DNA from: Chloroflexota bacterium
GTDB lineage: Bacteria > Chloroflexota > Anaerolineae > Anaerolineales > E44-bin32
Assembly (NCBI GenBank): GCA_026390045.1
Contig: JAPLGR010000174.1
Location: forward strand, 1-9,407
DNA length: 9,407 nucleotides
Direction: 5' to 3'
How positions within the stretch are numbered: position 1 is the first letter of the stretch; each line of letters starts with the position of its first letter. A program made the translations under genes and the position numbers. The notes under the pieces are model-generated. The model was not told where the DNA came from. It did not search any database and saw nothing but the letters and a program-made list of their open reading frames with translations. Shown here one piece after another: positions 1-7,515 of the stretch.

Positions 1-302
1 TCGCCGCCGTGGGTCTGCAGGCGGAAGGGAGGCCCACCGGAAATCTCCGCTCGCGTGACCTCGTCGATCACCACCCGCGCCCCGAAACGCTCGGCCTGCT
101 TCTGCATCTGCTCCACCAGACCCGGGCCGGTCGTGCCTTCGGGGGAGCCGGGATAGTTCTCGACCTCGTTGGTGATCGACACCTGCCCCCCCAGCTGATT
201 GCCGGAGATGACCAGCGGCGAGAGTGCGGCGCGCGCTGTGTACAGCGCTGCCGTCAGCCCCGCCGGTCCCGAGCCAAGGATGATGACCTTCTCCTTCGCC
301 AT
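1..302 (-). CDS. trxB: Thioredoxin reductase, N-terminal part (cut by window edge)
   Basis: This is the first 100 residues of an FAD/NADPH-dependent thioredoxin reductase, which passes electrons from NADPH to thioredoxin in the cytoplasm. The start ATG is at 302-300, with a good Shine-Dalgarno GGAGAGA 6 nt upstream. Residues 10-15 read GSGPAG, the FAD-binding dinucleotide motif just after the first beta strand. The stretch GGQVSITNEVENYPG (about residues 38-52) is a hallmark of bacterial TrxB. The redox CxxC and the NADPH domain lie beyond the window, so completeness cannot be judged. The gene starts 21 bp after the stop of the small zinc-ribbon gene, so it is probably the last visible member of the 4271-to-1 operon. 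A TrxB-like ferredoxin reductase is a less likely alternative. Confidence 0.93.
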   Translation of the reverse strand, partial: MAKEKVIILGSGPAGLTAALYTARAALSPLVISGNQLGGQVSITNEVENYPGSPEGTTGPGLVEQMQKQAERFGARVVIDEVTRAEISGGPPFRLQTHGG

Positions 303-323
303 GCGTGTCTCTCCGTGTCCCAA

Positions 324-527
324 TCAAGGATGCGCGTCAAGGGCCCAACCGTCTGCCGCAGCCACAACAGAGGTGCTCGTGTCAACCACCCGGCCGGCGG
401 CGTCAACCAGCAGCCTGCGGCACGGGTCATCCAAATCCCCCGGGCGGCAGCCAATGCGCTCCACCCCACAGCGCGGGCACATCCCGGCTGCCGGCTGCGC
501 GTCCAAACAACGAGGGCATAGGAACAC
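324..527 (-). CDS. Small zinc-ribbon-like protein with two CxxC knuckles
   Basis: A 67-residue protein of unknown function. It opens with CPRC (Cys4, Cys7) and, nine residues later, CPRCG (Cys17, Cys20). This is the spacing of a zinc ribbon; a fifth cysteine, Cys26, follows closely. The remaining 40 residues are not recognisable and contain VVDTSTSVVAAADGW; no membrane segment or signal peptide is seen. The start is GTG at 527-525, and the only ribosome-site candidate, AGGA, is rather distant. The gene begins 27 bp after the histidine kinase stop and ends 21 bp before trxB, on the same strand, so it is probably cotranscribed with both. Its position suggests a redox or metal-linked accessory role, but that is only a guess from context. 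The CxxC pattern and operon spacing support a real gene despite its size. Confidence 0.62.
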   Translation of the reverse strand: MFLCPRCLDAQPAAGMCPRCGVERIGCRPGDLDDPCRRLLVDAAGRVVDTSTSVVAAADGWALDAHP

Positions 528-554
528 GGTCGGCGCAATCCTAGAAGTGAACGA

Positions 555-2324
555 TCAGCGGGGGGTCGAGCTCGCCCTGCCCACCGCGTGCAGCTCGGGC
601 GCCGGACGCACCGGAAGTGTGAGCGTGACCAGCGTCCCGCGCCCTTCGGCCGATTCCACCCGCAGGCTTCCACCCACCAGCTCCGCGCGCTCGCGCATGT
701 TCACCATCCCCAGGCTGCCGCGCTGAGCGTAGGTCGCATCGACCGCACCGACATTGAAGCCCACGCCGTCATCCCGCACCTCGAGGATCAAGACGCTGCC
801 GCGCCGGTCGAGGCGGATCCAGATGTGGGCTGCGGCGGCATGCTTGCGCGCGTTGTTGAGCGCTTCTTCCGCCACGTAGAAAGCCACGCCCTGGAGCGCC
901 GGATCGACTCCGTCCGCGGCCTCAGGCGCGGCCTCCACGATCACGTTGACATCGTACGTGTCGTGCATCTTGTCTGCCAGCTGCGCCAGCGCGGCCGCCA
1001 GCCCGTGCGACTCGAGGATCAGGGGCCGCAGGGTGAACAGCATCTGGCGGATGTCCTTGGTCGTCTGGCGCGCCATGTCCTCGAGCTGTTCAAGTTCCTC
1101 GGCCGCTGCCTTGCGGTCGCGCTGCATCAGGCGGCGCGCGTAGTTGGCGCGCATGGCAATGCTAGCCAAGACCTGGGTTGGACCGTCGTGCAGATCGCGC
1201 GCCATGCGTTTGCGCGCTTCCTCCTCCAGGTCGGTCAGCCGCTCCTTCTCGGCCGCCAGGTCGCGGCACCGCAGGGCGGTCCGCAGCACAACCTCAAGCT
1301 GCAGGCCGACGGCCTGCAGCACCGCGGCGCGGTCATCGTCGAAGAACGCCGCCCGTGGATGACCGAAGACCAGCACCCCCCTGCCCTGCGGCGTGTTCAG
1401 CGGGATCGCCACTGCCGAGTCGCAGTCCTGCAGGCTTTCGAGTTGATCGACGTCATCCGGAATGCGGGGCTTCCGCACCGCAAGTCGCGCCGGACCGCGA
1501 AGCACCTCCGCCAGGATCCCCGTCTCGGGATTCAACACCGCCCGCCGGTCTGCGAGGCTGAGCCGCCGCGCCGCGGCAACCTGCAGCCCAGACGCCCCGG
1601 GCAGCAGCACAGCGCTCACCAGCCGATTACCCGCCGACTCCGCCCGCAGCGCCCGGGCGCACACGTCGAGCGCCCGATCGAGGATTGCCCCCGGGTCGGC
1701 CTGCCCGCTCAGGTCAGCCACCGAGCGCAGTACTTCGGCCATGCGCCGGGCGGCATCGCGCTCGGTGGCCGCCCAGGATGGCGTGCCGTCATACGGCACC
1801 CTGTCCTCTACCCACCGCACAACCTTATTCAGCATCAGGGAGGCCAGCAGGACCGCCAGCGAGGTCAGCCTGATCGCCGCGGCTCCGCCCGGGACATGCG
1901 GATTGCCGAGGAATGCCGCCACGCCGCCGACAACCGCGCTTGCCAGTGCAGTCCAGCCGCCTGCACGTCGTCCCAGCGCGCTGGTCGCCGTGATCCCCGG
2001 GACCAGCAGCACACTCCAGAGCAGGCTGAGCAGTCCGCCGGAGAGAGCGATGAGCGCCGCGGCCAGAACGATCTCGATCCCCAGCACAGTCGCAAGCCGC
2101 GCGCGCCACAACCCGCGGCGGAACCACACCCAGTTGACCACCAGGACCACAACCGCCCACAGGATGAGCGTCACGGCGAGTGCGGGATTGATGAGCGAGC
2201 CAATGCCGGCCATTGCCGGGATCGCCGCGGTCCACAGGCTGCGCACCAGGACGGCTATTGGACGGAACGCAATCCCGCGGGCTTCGCGGTCAGTCCCCGG
2301 ACCTGTCCTGCCTTCTATCGACAT
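555..2324 (-). CDS. Membrane histidine kinase with GAF domain, NarL/DegS type
   Basis: A 589-residue two-component sensor kinase. About residues 25-167 hold five or six hydrophobic segments forming the membrane input module. A GAF-like domain follows at about 192-352. The HisKA_3 dimerisation domain carries RKRMARDLHDGPTQ with phospho-acceptor His379. The HATPase_c domain shows the N box EEALNNARKHA (Asn490-491), DDGVGF (518-523) and GSLGM (536-540). This is the layout of kinases that pair with LuxR-type response regulators. I prefer ATG 2324-2322, with an AGGG upstream. An in-frame TTG at 2363, one base after the protease stop, adds 13 residues but has no Shine-Dalgarno sequence and is preceded by pyrimidine-rich CCCTCCTTC. 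No response regulator gene is in the window, so the partner is unknown; it could lie past trxB or elsewhere. Confidence 0.9.
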   Translation of the reverse strand: MSIEGRTGPGTDREARGIAFRPIAVLVRSLWTAAIPAMAGIGSLINPALAVTLILWAVVVLVVNWVWFRRGLWRARLATVLGIEIVLAAALIALSGGLLSLLWSVLLVPGITATSALGRRAGGWTALASAVVGGVAAFLGNPHVPGGAAAIRLTSLAVLLASLMLNKVVRWVEDRVPYDGTPSWAATERDAARRMAEVLRSVADLSGQADPGAILDRALDVCARALRAESAGNRLVSAVLLPGASGLQVAAARRLSLADRRAVLNPETGILAEVLRGPARLAVRKPRIPDDVDQLESLQDCDSAVAIPLNTPQGRGVLVFGHPRAAFFDDDRAAVLQAVGLQLEVVLRTALRCRDLAAEKERLTDLEEEARKRMARDLHDGPTQVLASIAMRANYARRLMQRDRKAAAEELEQLEDMARQTTKDIRQMLFTLRPLILESHGLAAALAQLADKMHDTYDVNVIVEAAPEAADGVDPALQGVAFYVAEEALNNARKHAAAAHIWIRLDRRGSVLILEVRDDGVGFNVGAVDATYAQRGSLGMVNMRERAELVGGSLRVESAEGRGTLVTLTLPVRPAPELHAVGRASSTPR

Positions 2325-2364
2325 CCGAAACCCTGTGGTCTCCAGGAAGCGTGCCAGCTTCAAG

Positions 2365-3819
2365 TCAGAAGGAGGGATACAACGCGCACACCAGATTCAG
2401 CGTCCCCATGTCCGGCGCCAGCAGCCACAGCACCTGACGGCCGGCAAGGTATAGGCACGTTGTCTGCTGATTCACCTGCCAGCAGGTGCCCCTGGGAGCA
2501 TCGACCTCCGCCCCACGGAATCGCTTCCCGAGGTGGTCCGTCATCGCCTGCCGGAACTGGGTCGCATCCTGCGCCGTATCCCAGCCCCAGACCGCCGCCA
2601 GCACCGCCCTGTCCGTCTCGTCCTGGTAGTAGATCTGATAGCGGTCGCCGCCCCAACCGCGCGCGGCGCTCACCGCTACGGAATCTTCAAGCATGGCATC
2701 GACATCTGCACCGTATCCGAGCAGCAGATACGTCGTCCACTCCCCCAACGTGTCTTCGGCAAGCTTCCGCCAACCCTCTCCCAGCACCTGATCCAAGGGC
2801 GGCGCGGCGATCTCCTGCGGCTTCTCCCCCGCGCGGTACTTCTCAGGGTGCATGATCTGCTCGGTGCTTTCCGGCCAGCGCGCGTAGGCCCGGTTGACCT
2901 CCGGCCAATTGCCGGTGTCGTGCAGGCTGCTGACGAATTCCAGGCCCACGACGTAGGGGAATTGGCCATCGAGCAGCGCATACTGCGGTGGGTATTGCTC
3001 GGGCAGCGTGGTCTGCGGCGGGACATAGTTCTGGACTTCCTGATAATCGCTCGGGCTGGCGTACTGGCGCCACCACAATCCCATGACCAGCGTCGCATCG
3101 CCCTCGACCAGTGCCTTGACGGCCTGGCAGCGATCGGAGTTGCTTAGGCACTCCGGATACACGCCTTGTGCGTCCACGTGGTAGGTCTGGTCCACCAGGG
3201 CGTGAGCGTACTCGTGCGAGTAGATGAAGTGCTCGATGCCGCCGAAGCGGTTGCCGATGACATAGACCTGGTCGGACCACGGGAAGAAGAAGCCACCCAA
3301 GCTGTCGGTCAGCCCGTTGAGCGCGTTGGTGTACATGTCGTACGTCGGCTTGATCAAGCCAAGCGCACTCAGCACCCGCCCTTCATCGTCCATCTCCGCC
3401 TGTGATCCACCATTGGCCAGGAACTCGGTCTCCAGGATCGGCCGGACAGCGGAGCGAGACACCACATAGCGCGCCACCGGCCCTGCCGCATCCAAGCCGC
3501 GGATGTCGGAGACCTCGGCCTCGATCCTCTGCATCATGGCTTCCATCGTCGGATCGGGCGGGACGAGCGTGGGCGTCGGCGTCAGCGTGGGCGTCGGGGT
3601 CACGCTTGGCGCCAGGGTGGCGCTCGGCGTCAGCGTGGGCGTCCACGAGGGAGGCAGGACTTGGCCAAAGACAGTACTGGTGACGGGAACGGCGGATGGA
3701 GGCTGGAGCGTCTGCAGGAACGAGAACCCGACGAATCCCACCACTGCCAGGGCGACAATGCCGAGAATGGTCAGAAGCGCGATCAACAAGCCGCGCCCGC
3801 GCTTCTTCGGCTTGGCCAC
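2365..3819 (-). CDS. Membrane-anchored HExxH metalloprotease-like protein
   Basis: A 484-residue predicted surface protein. Residues 1-9 are basic and 11-36 form one hydrophobic anchor without a lipobox. A Thr/Pro-rich linker (about 58-86) follows, then a large extracytoplasmic domain. The zinc-protease signature HEYAH is at 202-206 (His202, Glu203, His206). EGDA at 239-242 offers Glu239 as third zinc ligand, gluzincin style. A later TEQIMHPEKY (319-328) is, from memory, a motif of related uncharacterised bacterial HExxH proteins. Five cysteines in the outer domain (224, 231, 446, 455, 478) include two close pairs able to form disulfides. The start is GTG 3819-3817, overlapping the upstream TPR gene by 37 bp; no other start lies before the in-frame stop at 3838, so translation is probably coupled. 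Peptidase activity and substrate are inferred from motifs only. Confidence 0.85.
   Translation of the reverse strand: MAKPKKRGRGLLIALLTILGIVALAVVGFVGFSFLQTLQPPSAVPVTSTVFGQVLPPSWTPTLTPSATLAPSVTPTPTLTPTPTLVPPDPTMEAMMQRIEAEVSDIRGLDAAGPVARYVVSRSAVRPILETEFLANGGSQAEMDDEGRVLSALGLIKPTYDMYTNALNGLTDSLGGFFFPWSDQVYVIGNRFGGIEHFIYSHEYAHALVDQTYHVDAQGVYPECLSNSDRCQAVKALVEGDATLVMGLWWRQYASPSDYQEVQNYVPPQTTLPEQYPPQYALLDGQFPYVVGLEFVSSLHDTGNWPEVNRAYARWPESTEQIMHPEKYRAGEKPQEIAAPPLDQVLGEGWRKLAEDTLGEWTTYLLLGYGADVDAMLEDSVAVSAARGWGGDRYQIYYQDETDRAVLAAVWGWDTAQDATQFRQAMTDHLGKRFRGAEVDAPRGTCWQVNQQTTCLYLAGRQVLWLLAPDMGTLNLVCALYPSF
3565..3642 (-). repeat. Thr/Pro-rich linker-coding repeat in the protease gene
   Basis: This in-frame low-complexity stretch codes for alternating Thr-Pro, Thr-Leu and Ala-Pro units (residues about 60-85). 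It joins the membrane anchor to the outer domain. On the plus strand it appears as degenerate GTCGGCGTCAGCGTG-like repeats. It is a spacer through the cell envelope, probably a glycosylation-prone stalk, and is a likely place for length variation between strains. Confidence 0.75.
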
Positions 3820-4271
3820 TGAGGCAGCTGTGCAGCCTCAGGTGTCTTGCGGGGCTGAGCGGCGGGCTTCGGCCGACCCTTGATCGGCACACCAGGCTTC
3901 TCCGGTTTCGCCTGGCCCGACAAGTCGGCCCCAGGGCGAGCCGCGGGGGGCGTCGGTTTCGGCTGCGCCTGAGGCTTCTGGCCGGCAGCGGCCGCCGGCT
4001 GCGGCTGGGAAGGCGTCGCAGGCGCGGCCGGGCGCGCGGACTGCATCTGGCTTAGCCTCTCGCGCGCCAAGCCGTTCTCCGGATTGATCTTCAGAACGCG
4101 TTCCAGGCAGTCGATCCGCTGCGAGCGCTCGCGCAACACCATGCTAAGCAGCAGCCACCCCTGCTCTGACTCCGGGTGCTGCTGAAGATGGCGTGCAAGA
4201 ATCGGCCGCGCCTCGCTTGATCGGCCGGTTCGGATCAGGTTCGCTGCATGGCGCAGCTCATCAGGAAGCAT
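3783..4271 (-). CDS. Small TPR protein with proline-rich basic tail
   Basis: A 162-residue protein of unknown specific role. Residues about 5-75 form helical TPR-like repeats: paired small and aromatic residues in ARPILARHLQQHPESEQGWL, then a second unit with CLERVLKINPEN. From about residue 80 to the end the chain is rich in Pro, Ala, Gln and Lys and is probably disordered. There is no signal peptide or membrane segment, so it is likely cytoplasmic and probably binds another protein. I chose ATG 4271-4269 because GAGG sits 5 nt upstream; a GTG at 4277 in the same frame would add two residues. It is the first gene of the left operon, and its end overlaps the protease start by 37 bp in another frame. 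Tight coupling suggests the two products are made together. Confidence 0.78.
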   Translation of the reverse strand: MLPDELRHAANLIRTGRSSEARPILARHLQQHPESEQGWLLLSMVLRERSQRIDCLERVLKINPENGLARERLSQMQSARPAAPATPSQPQPAAAAGQKPQAQPKPTPPAARPGADLSGQAKPEKPGVPIKGRPKPAAQPRKTPEAAQLPQWPSRRSAGAAC

Positions 4272-4292
4272 GTCCACCTCGCACCAGCGGCG

Positions 4293-4321
4293 AGTCTAGC
4301 ACCCCGCCGGACATGGGCCAA
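4293..4321 (-). promoter_or_regulatory. Candidate sigma70 promoter for the TPR-protease-kinase operon
   Basis: On the minus strand a -35 element TTGGCC (4321-4316, 4 of 6 consensus bases) is separated by 17 bp from the -10 TAGACT (4298-4293, 4 of 6). An extended -10 TG lies at the right place (TGCTAGACT). The predicted start near 4286 leaves a leader of about 15 nt before ATG 4271. It resembles the stronger promoters at 9274-9301 and 9340-9368 in layout. It is a sequence match only. Confidence 0.5.
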
Positions 4322-4399
4322 TGGCCGCTCGGGGCTACGGCCCCCCCGCCCCCAGGCCCGCAGGGTAGACCTCCATCCGCCCGTAGCTGTCTGCAACCC

Positions 4400-5254
4400 T
4401 CATGCCGTGGCTGCACGCCTTCTCCAGAGCAGCCCGCGACTCGGCCCAAACAGCAGCACTACGAAGAACAGCACCGTCTCCGTCAGCACGATGGCAGGCC
4501 CGGAGGCAAGATTCCAGTAGTACGAGAGGTACAGGCCGATGACCGCGCCCGCCGCGCCCAGCGCTGCGCCCAGTGCCATCATCGCCGGCAGGCGCCGCGT
4601 CAGCAGGTAGGCCGAGGCCGCCGGCGTAACCAGCATCGCCAGCACCAACGCCACGCCCACCGCCTGCAGAGAGGTGACGATCACCACGGCAATCAGCACC
4701 AGCAGCAGGTTCTTCAGGAAGGTCACCGGCAGGCGCAGCGTGACCGCCAGCACAGGGTCGAACGACAGAACCAGGAACTCCTTGTAGAACGCAACGACCA
4801 GCAGGATGACCAGTGCCGCTAGGCCTCCCATCAGCCAGAGGTCCCCGGTCGAGACACCCAGCAGGTTGCCGAACAGAATGTGCGACAGGTCCACCGCGTA
4901 CGAGCGCTGCGTGGAGAGCAGCGCGATGCCCAGCGCGAACGCCCCGGCGAAGATCACGCCCATCGCCGTGTCCTCCTTGATCTCCCTGCGCTGCGACAGC
5001 GCACCAATGCCCACCGCAGCCAGGATCCCGGCGATCAGCGCCCCGACACCCAGAGGCCATCCCAGTAGATAGGCGACGGCCACGCCGGGCAGGATGATGT
5101 GCGCCAGTGCGTCGCCGAAGAAGGCCATGCCGCGCAGCACGACATAGGCGCCCAGCACCTGACAGACGGTGCCGACGATCAGGGCCGCCAGCAGGCCGCG
5201 AGTCATGAAGGCATACTGGAGCGGCTCCGCCAGCCAGGCCAGCAGGTCAGTCAT
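4400..5254 (-). CDS. znuB: Zinc ABC transporter permease (ABC-3 family)
   Basis: A 284-residue integral membrane protein of the ZnuB/TroC/MntB family, the channel subunit that moves Zn(II) (or Mn(II)) into the cell. About eight or nine hydrophobic segments cover the sequence. Family landmarks include GAYVVLRGMAFFGDALAHIILPG (about residues 35-57), where the FGDALAH region is the signature of ABC-3 permeases, and the LVTPAASAYLL segment (about 208-218). The length is normal for the family. The ATG at 5254 overlaps the end of the ATPase gene by 8 bp, so translation is coupled. It is the last gene of the zur-znuACB operon. Metal choice is taken from the neighbouring Zur regulator and the His ligand in ZnuA; manganese remains possible. 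Confidence 0.93.
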   Translation of the reverse strand: MTDLLAWLAEPLQYAFMTRGLLAALIVGTVCQVLGAYVVLRGMAFFGDALAHIILPGVAVAYLLGWPLGVGALIAGILAAVGIGALSQRREIKEDTAMGVIFAGAFALGIALLSTQRSYAVDLSHILFGNLLGVSTGDLWLMGGLAALVILLVVAFYKEFLVLSFDPVLAVTLRLPVTFLKNLLLVLIAVVIVTSLQAVGVALVLAMLVTPAASAYLLTRRLPAMMALGAALGAAGAVIGLYLSYYWNLASGPAIVLTETVLFFVVLLFGPSRGLLWRRRAATA

Positions 5255-6068
5255 GCCCCTCCTCCCCGTCGCAGCAGGTGTCGGTGAGGACCATCACCCC
5301 GTCCCCGTCTGGCACCACATGCATGTGTCCACCGTAGGCCTCCATCAGAAGCGGCCGGGTGAACACCTCCGACGGCGAACCCAGGGCGACCAGCCGGCGG
5401 TTGAGCAGCATGATCTGGTCGAATCGTTCGGCGGCCAGGTTAAGATCGTGTGTCGCGACCAAGGTCGTGATACCTGAGGCGCGCAGATCATCCAGGATCG
5501 AGAAGATGGCGGCCTGGCTGGGCATGTCCAGCCCGGAGAGCGGTTCATCCAGCAGCACGAGTTCCGCACCCTGGGCCAGTGCCTGAGCCAGGAAGACACG
5601 CTGCTGTTGGCCGCCAGAAAGCTCGCCGATCTGCCGCCCGCGTGACTCAAGCATCCCCACTCTGCCCAGCGCCGCATCCACTACCTGCCAATCGTCCGGC
5701 GTGGGCCAGCGGAACAATCCCATTGTCCGGATGCGGCCCATCATGGCCACATCCGCCACTGAAACCGGGAAGGACCAGTCCACCTGCGAGCGTTGAGGCA
5801 CGTAGGCAATGCACACGTGTCGGCCCGGAAGACCACCGTAGATGCGAACCGTGCCGCTCGTCGGCCGCAGCACGCCAGCGATGACCTTGAACAGCGTCGA
5901 CTTCCCGGCGCCGTTCGGCCCGACGACCGCGACCCGCGTTCCAGCCGCGAGCCGGAAGCTGACGTCCTGCAGCGCGGCCGTGCCGTCGTAGTTCAGGCAG
6001 ACACCGTCAACCTGGACCGGCGGGGCAGCCGGATCGTGCGATGCCGGACGTGCAAACAGCTCAGCCAT
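5247..6068 (-). CDS. znuC: Zinc ABC transporter ATP-binding protein
   Basis: A 273-residue ATPase that powers metal import through the ZnuB permease at the inner face of the membrane. All motifs are intact: Walker A GPNGAGKST (50-58), Q-loop Gln92 in YVPQRSQVDWSFPVSV, signature LSGGQ (150-154), Walker B LVLLDE (170-175), and switch His207 in THD. The PQRSQVDWSFPVSV block is typical of the zinc/manganese (ABC-3) ATPase group. The C-terminus ends in a His/Asp/Cys-bearing tail (GGHMHVV, then DTCCDGEEGHD) that might bind metal; this is speculation. The ATG at 6068 lies 17 bp after the znuA stop, with a purine-rich GGAAGGGA upstream. The gene overlaps znuB by 8 bp. Confidence 0.95.
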   Translation of the reverse strand: MAELFARPASHDPAAPPVQVDGVCLNYDGTAALQDVSFRLAAGTRVAVVGPNGAGKSTLFKVIAGVLRPTSGTVRIYGGLPGRHVCIAYVPQRSQVDWSFPVSVADVAMMGRIRTMGLFRWPTPDDWQVVDAALGRVGMLESRGRQIGELSGGQQQRVFLAQALAQGAELVLLDEPLSGLDMPSQAAIFSILDDLRASGITTLVATHDLNLAAERFDQIMLLNRRLVALGSPSEVFTRPLLMEAYGGHMHVVPDGDGVMVLTDTCCDGEEGHD

Positions 6069-6085
6069 GTCCGTTCCCTTCCGCC

Positions 6086-7066
6086 TCAGCCAGCCAGCGC
6101 CTCGGCGATCAAACGCGCGTTCAGTCGCATCAACGCGAGGTAGCTCGGTGCAGGGCCACTGTTGTCACTAAGCGAGTGCGTGTACAACGAGACCAGTTGA
6201 ATGCCAGTGTCCTCCGCCAGTTGACGAGCGAGCGCCGGGGTGACGACCGAGGACACGAACACAGCTTGCACCCCGGTGCTGCGGATGGCATCCTCAAGCG
6301 CTGCCAGCTCGCGGGCGGATGGTTCCGCGGCCGCGCTGGGAGCCGGGATGACCGCCCCCACGATCTCGAACCCGTAGCGCCGGGCAAAGTAGGCGAACTC
6401 CTCGTGGTCGGTGACCAGCCGCCGCTGTCCTTCTGGGATCGCGGCAAGAATCGCCTCAACCTCTGTATCCAGCGCCCGCAGCTCGAGCCGGTAGTCCTCG
6501 GCGGCCTGGGCATAGTCAGCCGCGCCCGGCGGGTCGAGCGCGGTCAGCGCGGCCTCGATCGCTTGCGTCCACAGGATCACATTCTGCGGGTCGAGCCACA
6601 CATGCGGGTCCCACTCGGCGCGCGCTGCAGTCTCACCTTCGGCCGCGGGGTTGCCGGCGCGCAGTGGTTCGATGCCCACGGAGACACTCACGACCGGTGC
6701 CCCTGTGCCGGCGCTCTGCACCAGATCGCCAAGAAACGCCTCCAAGCCCAGCCCGTTCTCGAAGACCACCTGGGCCTCGGCCACAGAACGCGCGTCCTGG
6801 GGCGTCGGCTCGAACGCGTGCGGGTCCACACCCGGCGGGACCAACGCCGACACCTCCACACGCGTGCCCCCAACGGCAGCAACCACATCGGCCACGATGG
6901 AGGTCGTGGCCAGCACGCGCAGGCGCTCTCCCGGTCCAAGAGCGATAGGATGGAGGACCTTCGGTGTGGTTTCGGTCGGCGGTGTCTGCGCAGGCAAGCC
7001 TGTGCACCCCGCCATCGGCAGGAGGAGCGCCATGAGGACCGTGCCCACCCATCGCCGCGCGCTCAT
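6086..7066 (-). CDS. znuA: Zinc-binding lipoprotein of ABC transporter (TroA/ZnuA family)
   Basis: A 326-residue metal-binding lipoprotein that captures Zn(II) outside the membrane and delivers it to ZnuB. From ATG 7066 the N-terminus is a signal peptide with lipobox LPMAGC (Cys21 lipidated). Likely metal ligands are His83 (GVDPHAFEP), His155 (DPHVWLDP), His221 (TDHEEFAYFARRYG) and Asp301 (THSLSD). A His at the third position fits zinc-type members, whereas PsaA/MntC-type manganese proteins carry Glu there. The His-rich loop of many ZnuA proteins is absent: the region before DPHVW is Ala/Glu-rich. The frame is open 15 codons further upstream, but ATG 7066 is preceded by GGAGGA at 4 nt and gives a proper signal peptide. 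It overlaps the zur stop as ATGA. Confidence 0.93.
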   Translation of the reverse strand: MSARRWVGTVLMALLLPMAGCTGLPAQTPPTETTPKVLHPIALGPGERLRVLATTSIVADVVAAVGGTRVEVSALVPPGVDPHAFEPTPQDARSVAEAQVVFENGLGLEAFLGDLVQSAGTGAPVVSVSVGIEPLRAGNPAAEGETAARAEWDPHVWLDPQNVILWTQAIEAALTALDPPGAADYAQAAEDYRLELRALDTEVEAILAAIPEGQRRLVTDHEEFAYFARRYGFEIVGAVIPAPSAAAEPSARELAALEDAIRSTGVQAVFVSSVVTPALARQLAEDTGIQLVSLYTHSLSDNSGPAPSYLALMRLNARLIAEALAG

Positions 7067-7506
7067 GGCTTCCTCCGGGCAGTCCGATGCCGCGCACCGC
7101 AGTCCGGGCACAGACCAACCAACTCAAGCATGTGCGCCTCGACCTGAAAGCCGGTCTGCCGCGTCACGCGGCGCACAACGCGGTCGACGTCGCAGCCCTC
7201 AAACTCGATCACCTGCTGGCAGGCGCGGCAGACAATGAAGTGCCCGTCGTCAATGGAGGCCAGGGCGTAGCCGTGGCAGCCGGTAGGGCCATGAACCCGT
7301 CGCGCGATCCCCAGCGATTCGAGCAGCTCGAGCGTGCGGTAGACCGTCACCAGTCCGATGGAAGGGCAATGTCGGCGGGCGCGGGCGGTGATCGCCTCGG
7401 CGCTCATCCAGCCGTGCGACTCGCTCAACACGCGCGCCACGGCCCGCCGCGGGGCGGTGAGCCGGGCCCCGGCACTTTGCATAGCGCCCAGGATGTCAAC
7501 GGTCAC
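7063..7506 (-). CDS. zur: Fur-family zinc uptake regulator
   Basis: A 147-residue Fur-superfamily repressor. The N-terminal winged helix holds the recognition region SIGLVTVYRTLELLESLGI (about 49-67). The dimerisation domain has the two structural-zinc pairs CRAC (93-96) and CPDC (133-136). Possible regulatory-site ligands are Cys77, His79 and His89; the multi-His block usual in iron Fur is reduced here to GHFIVC. A zinc sensor is inferred mainly from the coupled znuA, znuC and znuB genes and the operator upstream; Mur- or PerR-like roles are less likely. The start is GTG 7506-7504 with AGGGG 6 nt upstream. It is the first gene of the operon and overlaps znuA by 4 bp, so Zur probably represses its own synthesis. 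Confidence 0.9.
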   Translation of the reverse strand: MTVDILGAMQSAGARLTAPRRAVARVLSESHGWMSAEAITARARRHCPSIGLVTVYRTLELLESLGIARRVHGPTGCHGYALASIDDGHFIVCRACQQVIEFEGCDVDRVVRRVTRQTGFQVEAHMLELVGLCPDCGARHRTARRKP

Positions 7507-7515
7507 GGGAATCCC

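Noticed and set aside
588..2855. A 755-codon open frame on the plus strand
   Set aside because: It lies opposite the histidine kinase and protease genes, whose domains are clear. Its product is rich in His, Arg, Gln and Pro without any recognisable domain, as expected for the antisense frame of GC-rich coding DNA.
4331..4344. Hairpin GGGGC-TACG-GCCCC after znuB as a terminator
   Set aside because: The stem is only 5 bp in a C-rich run and has no U-tract on the minus strand, so it is too weak to call, although the znu operon must end somewhere in 4278-4399.
7067..7111. Upstream extension of znuA by 15 codons
   Set aside because: The extra segment lies inside zur, would place charged residues before the signal peptide, and ignores the strong GGAGGA just before ATG 7066.
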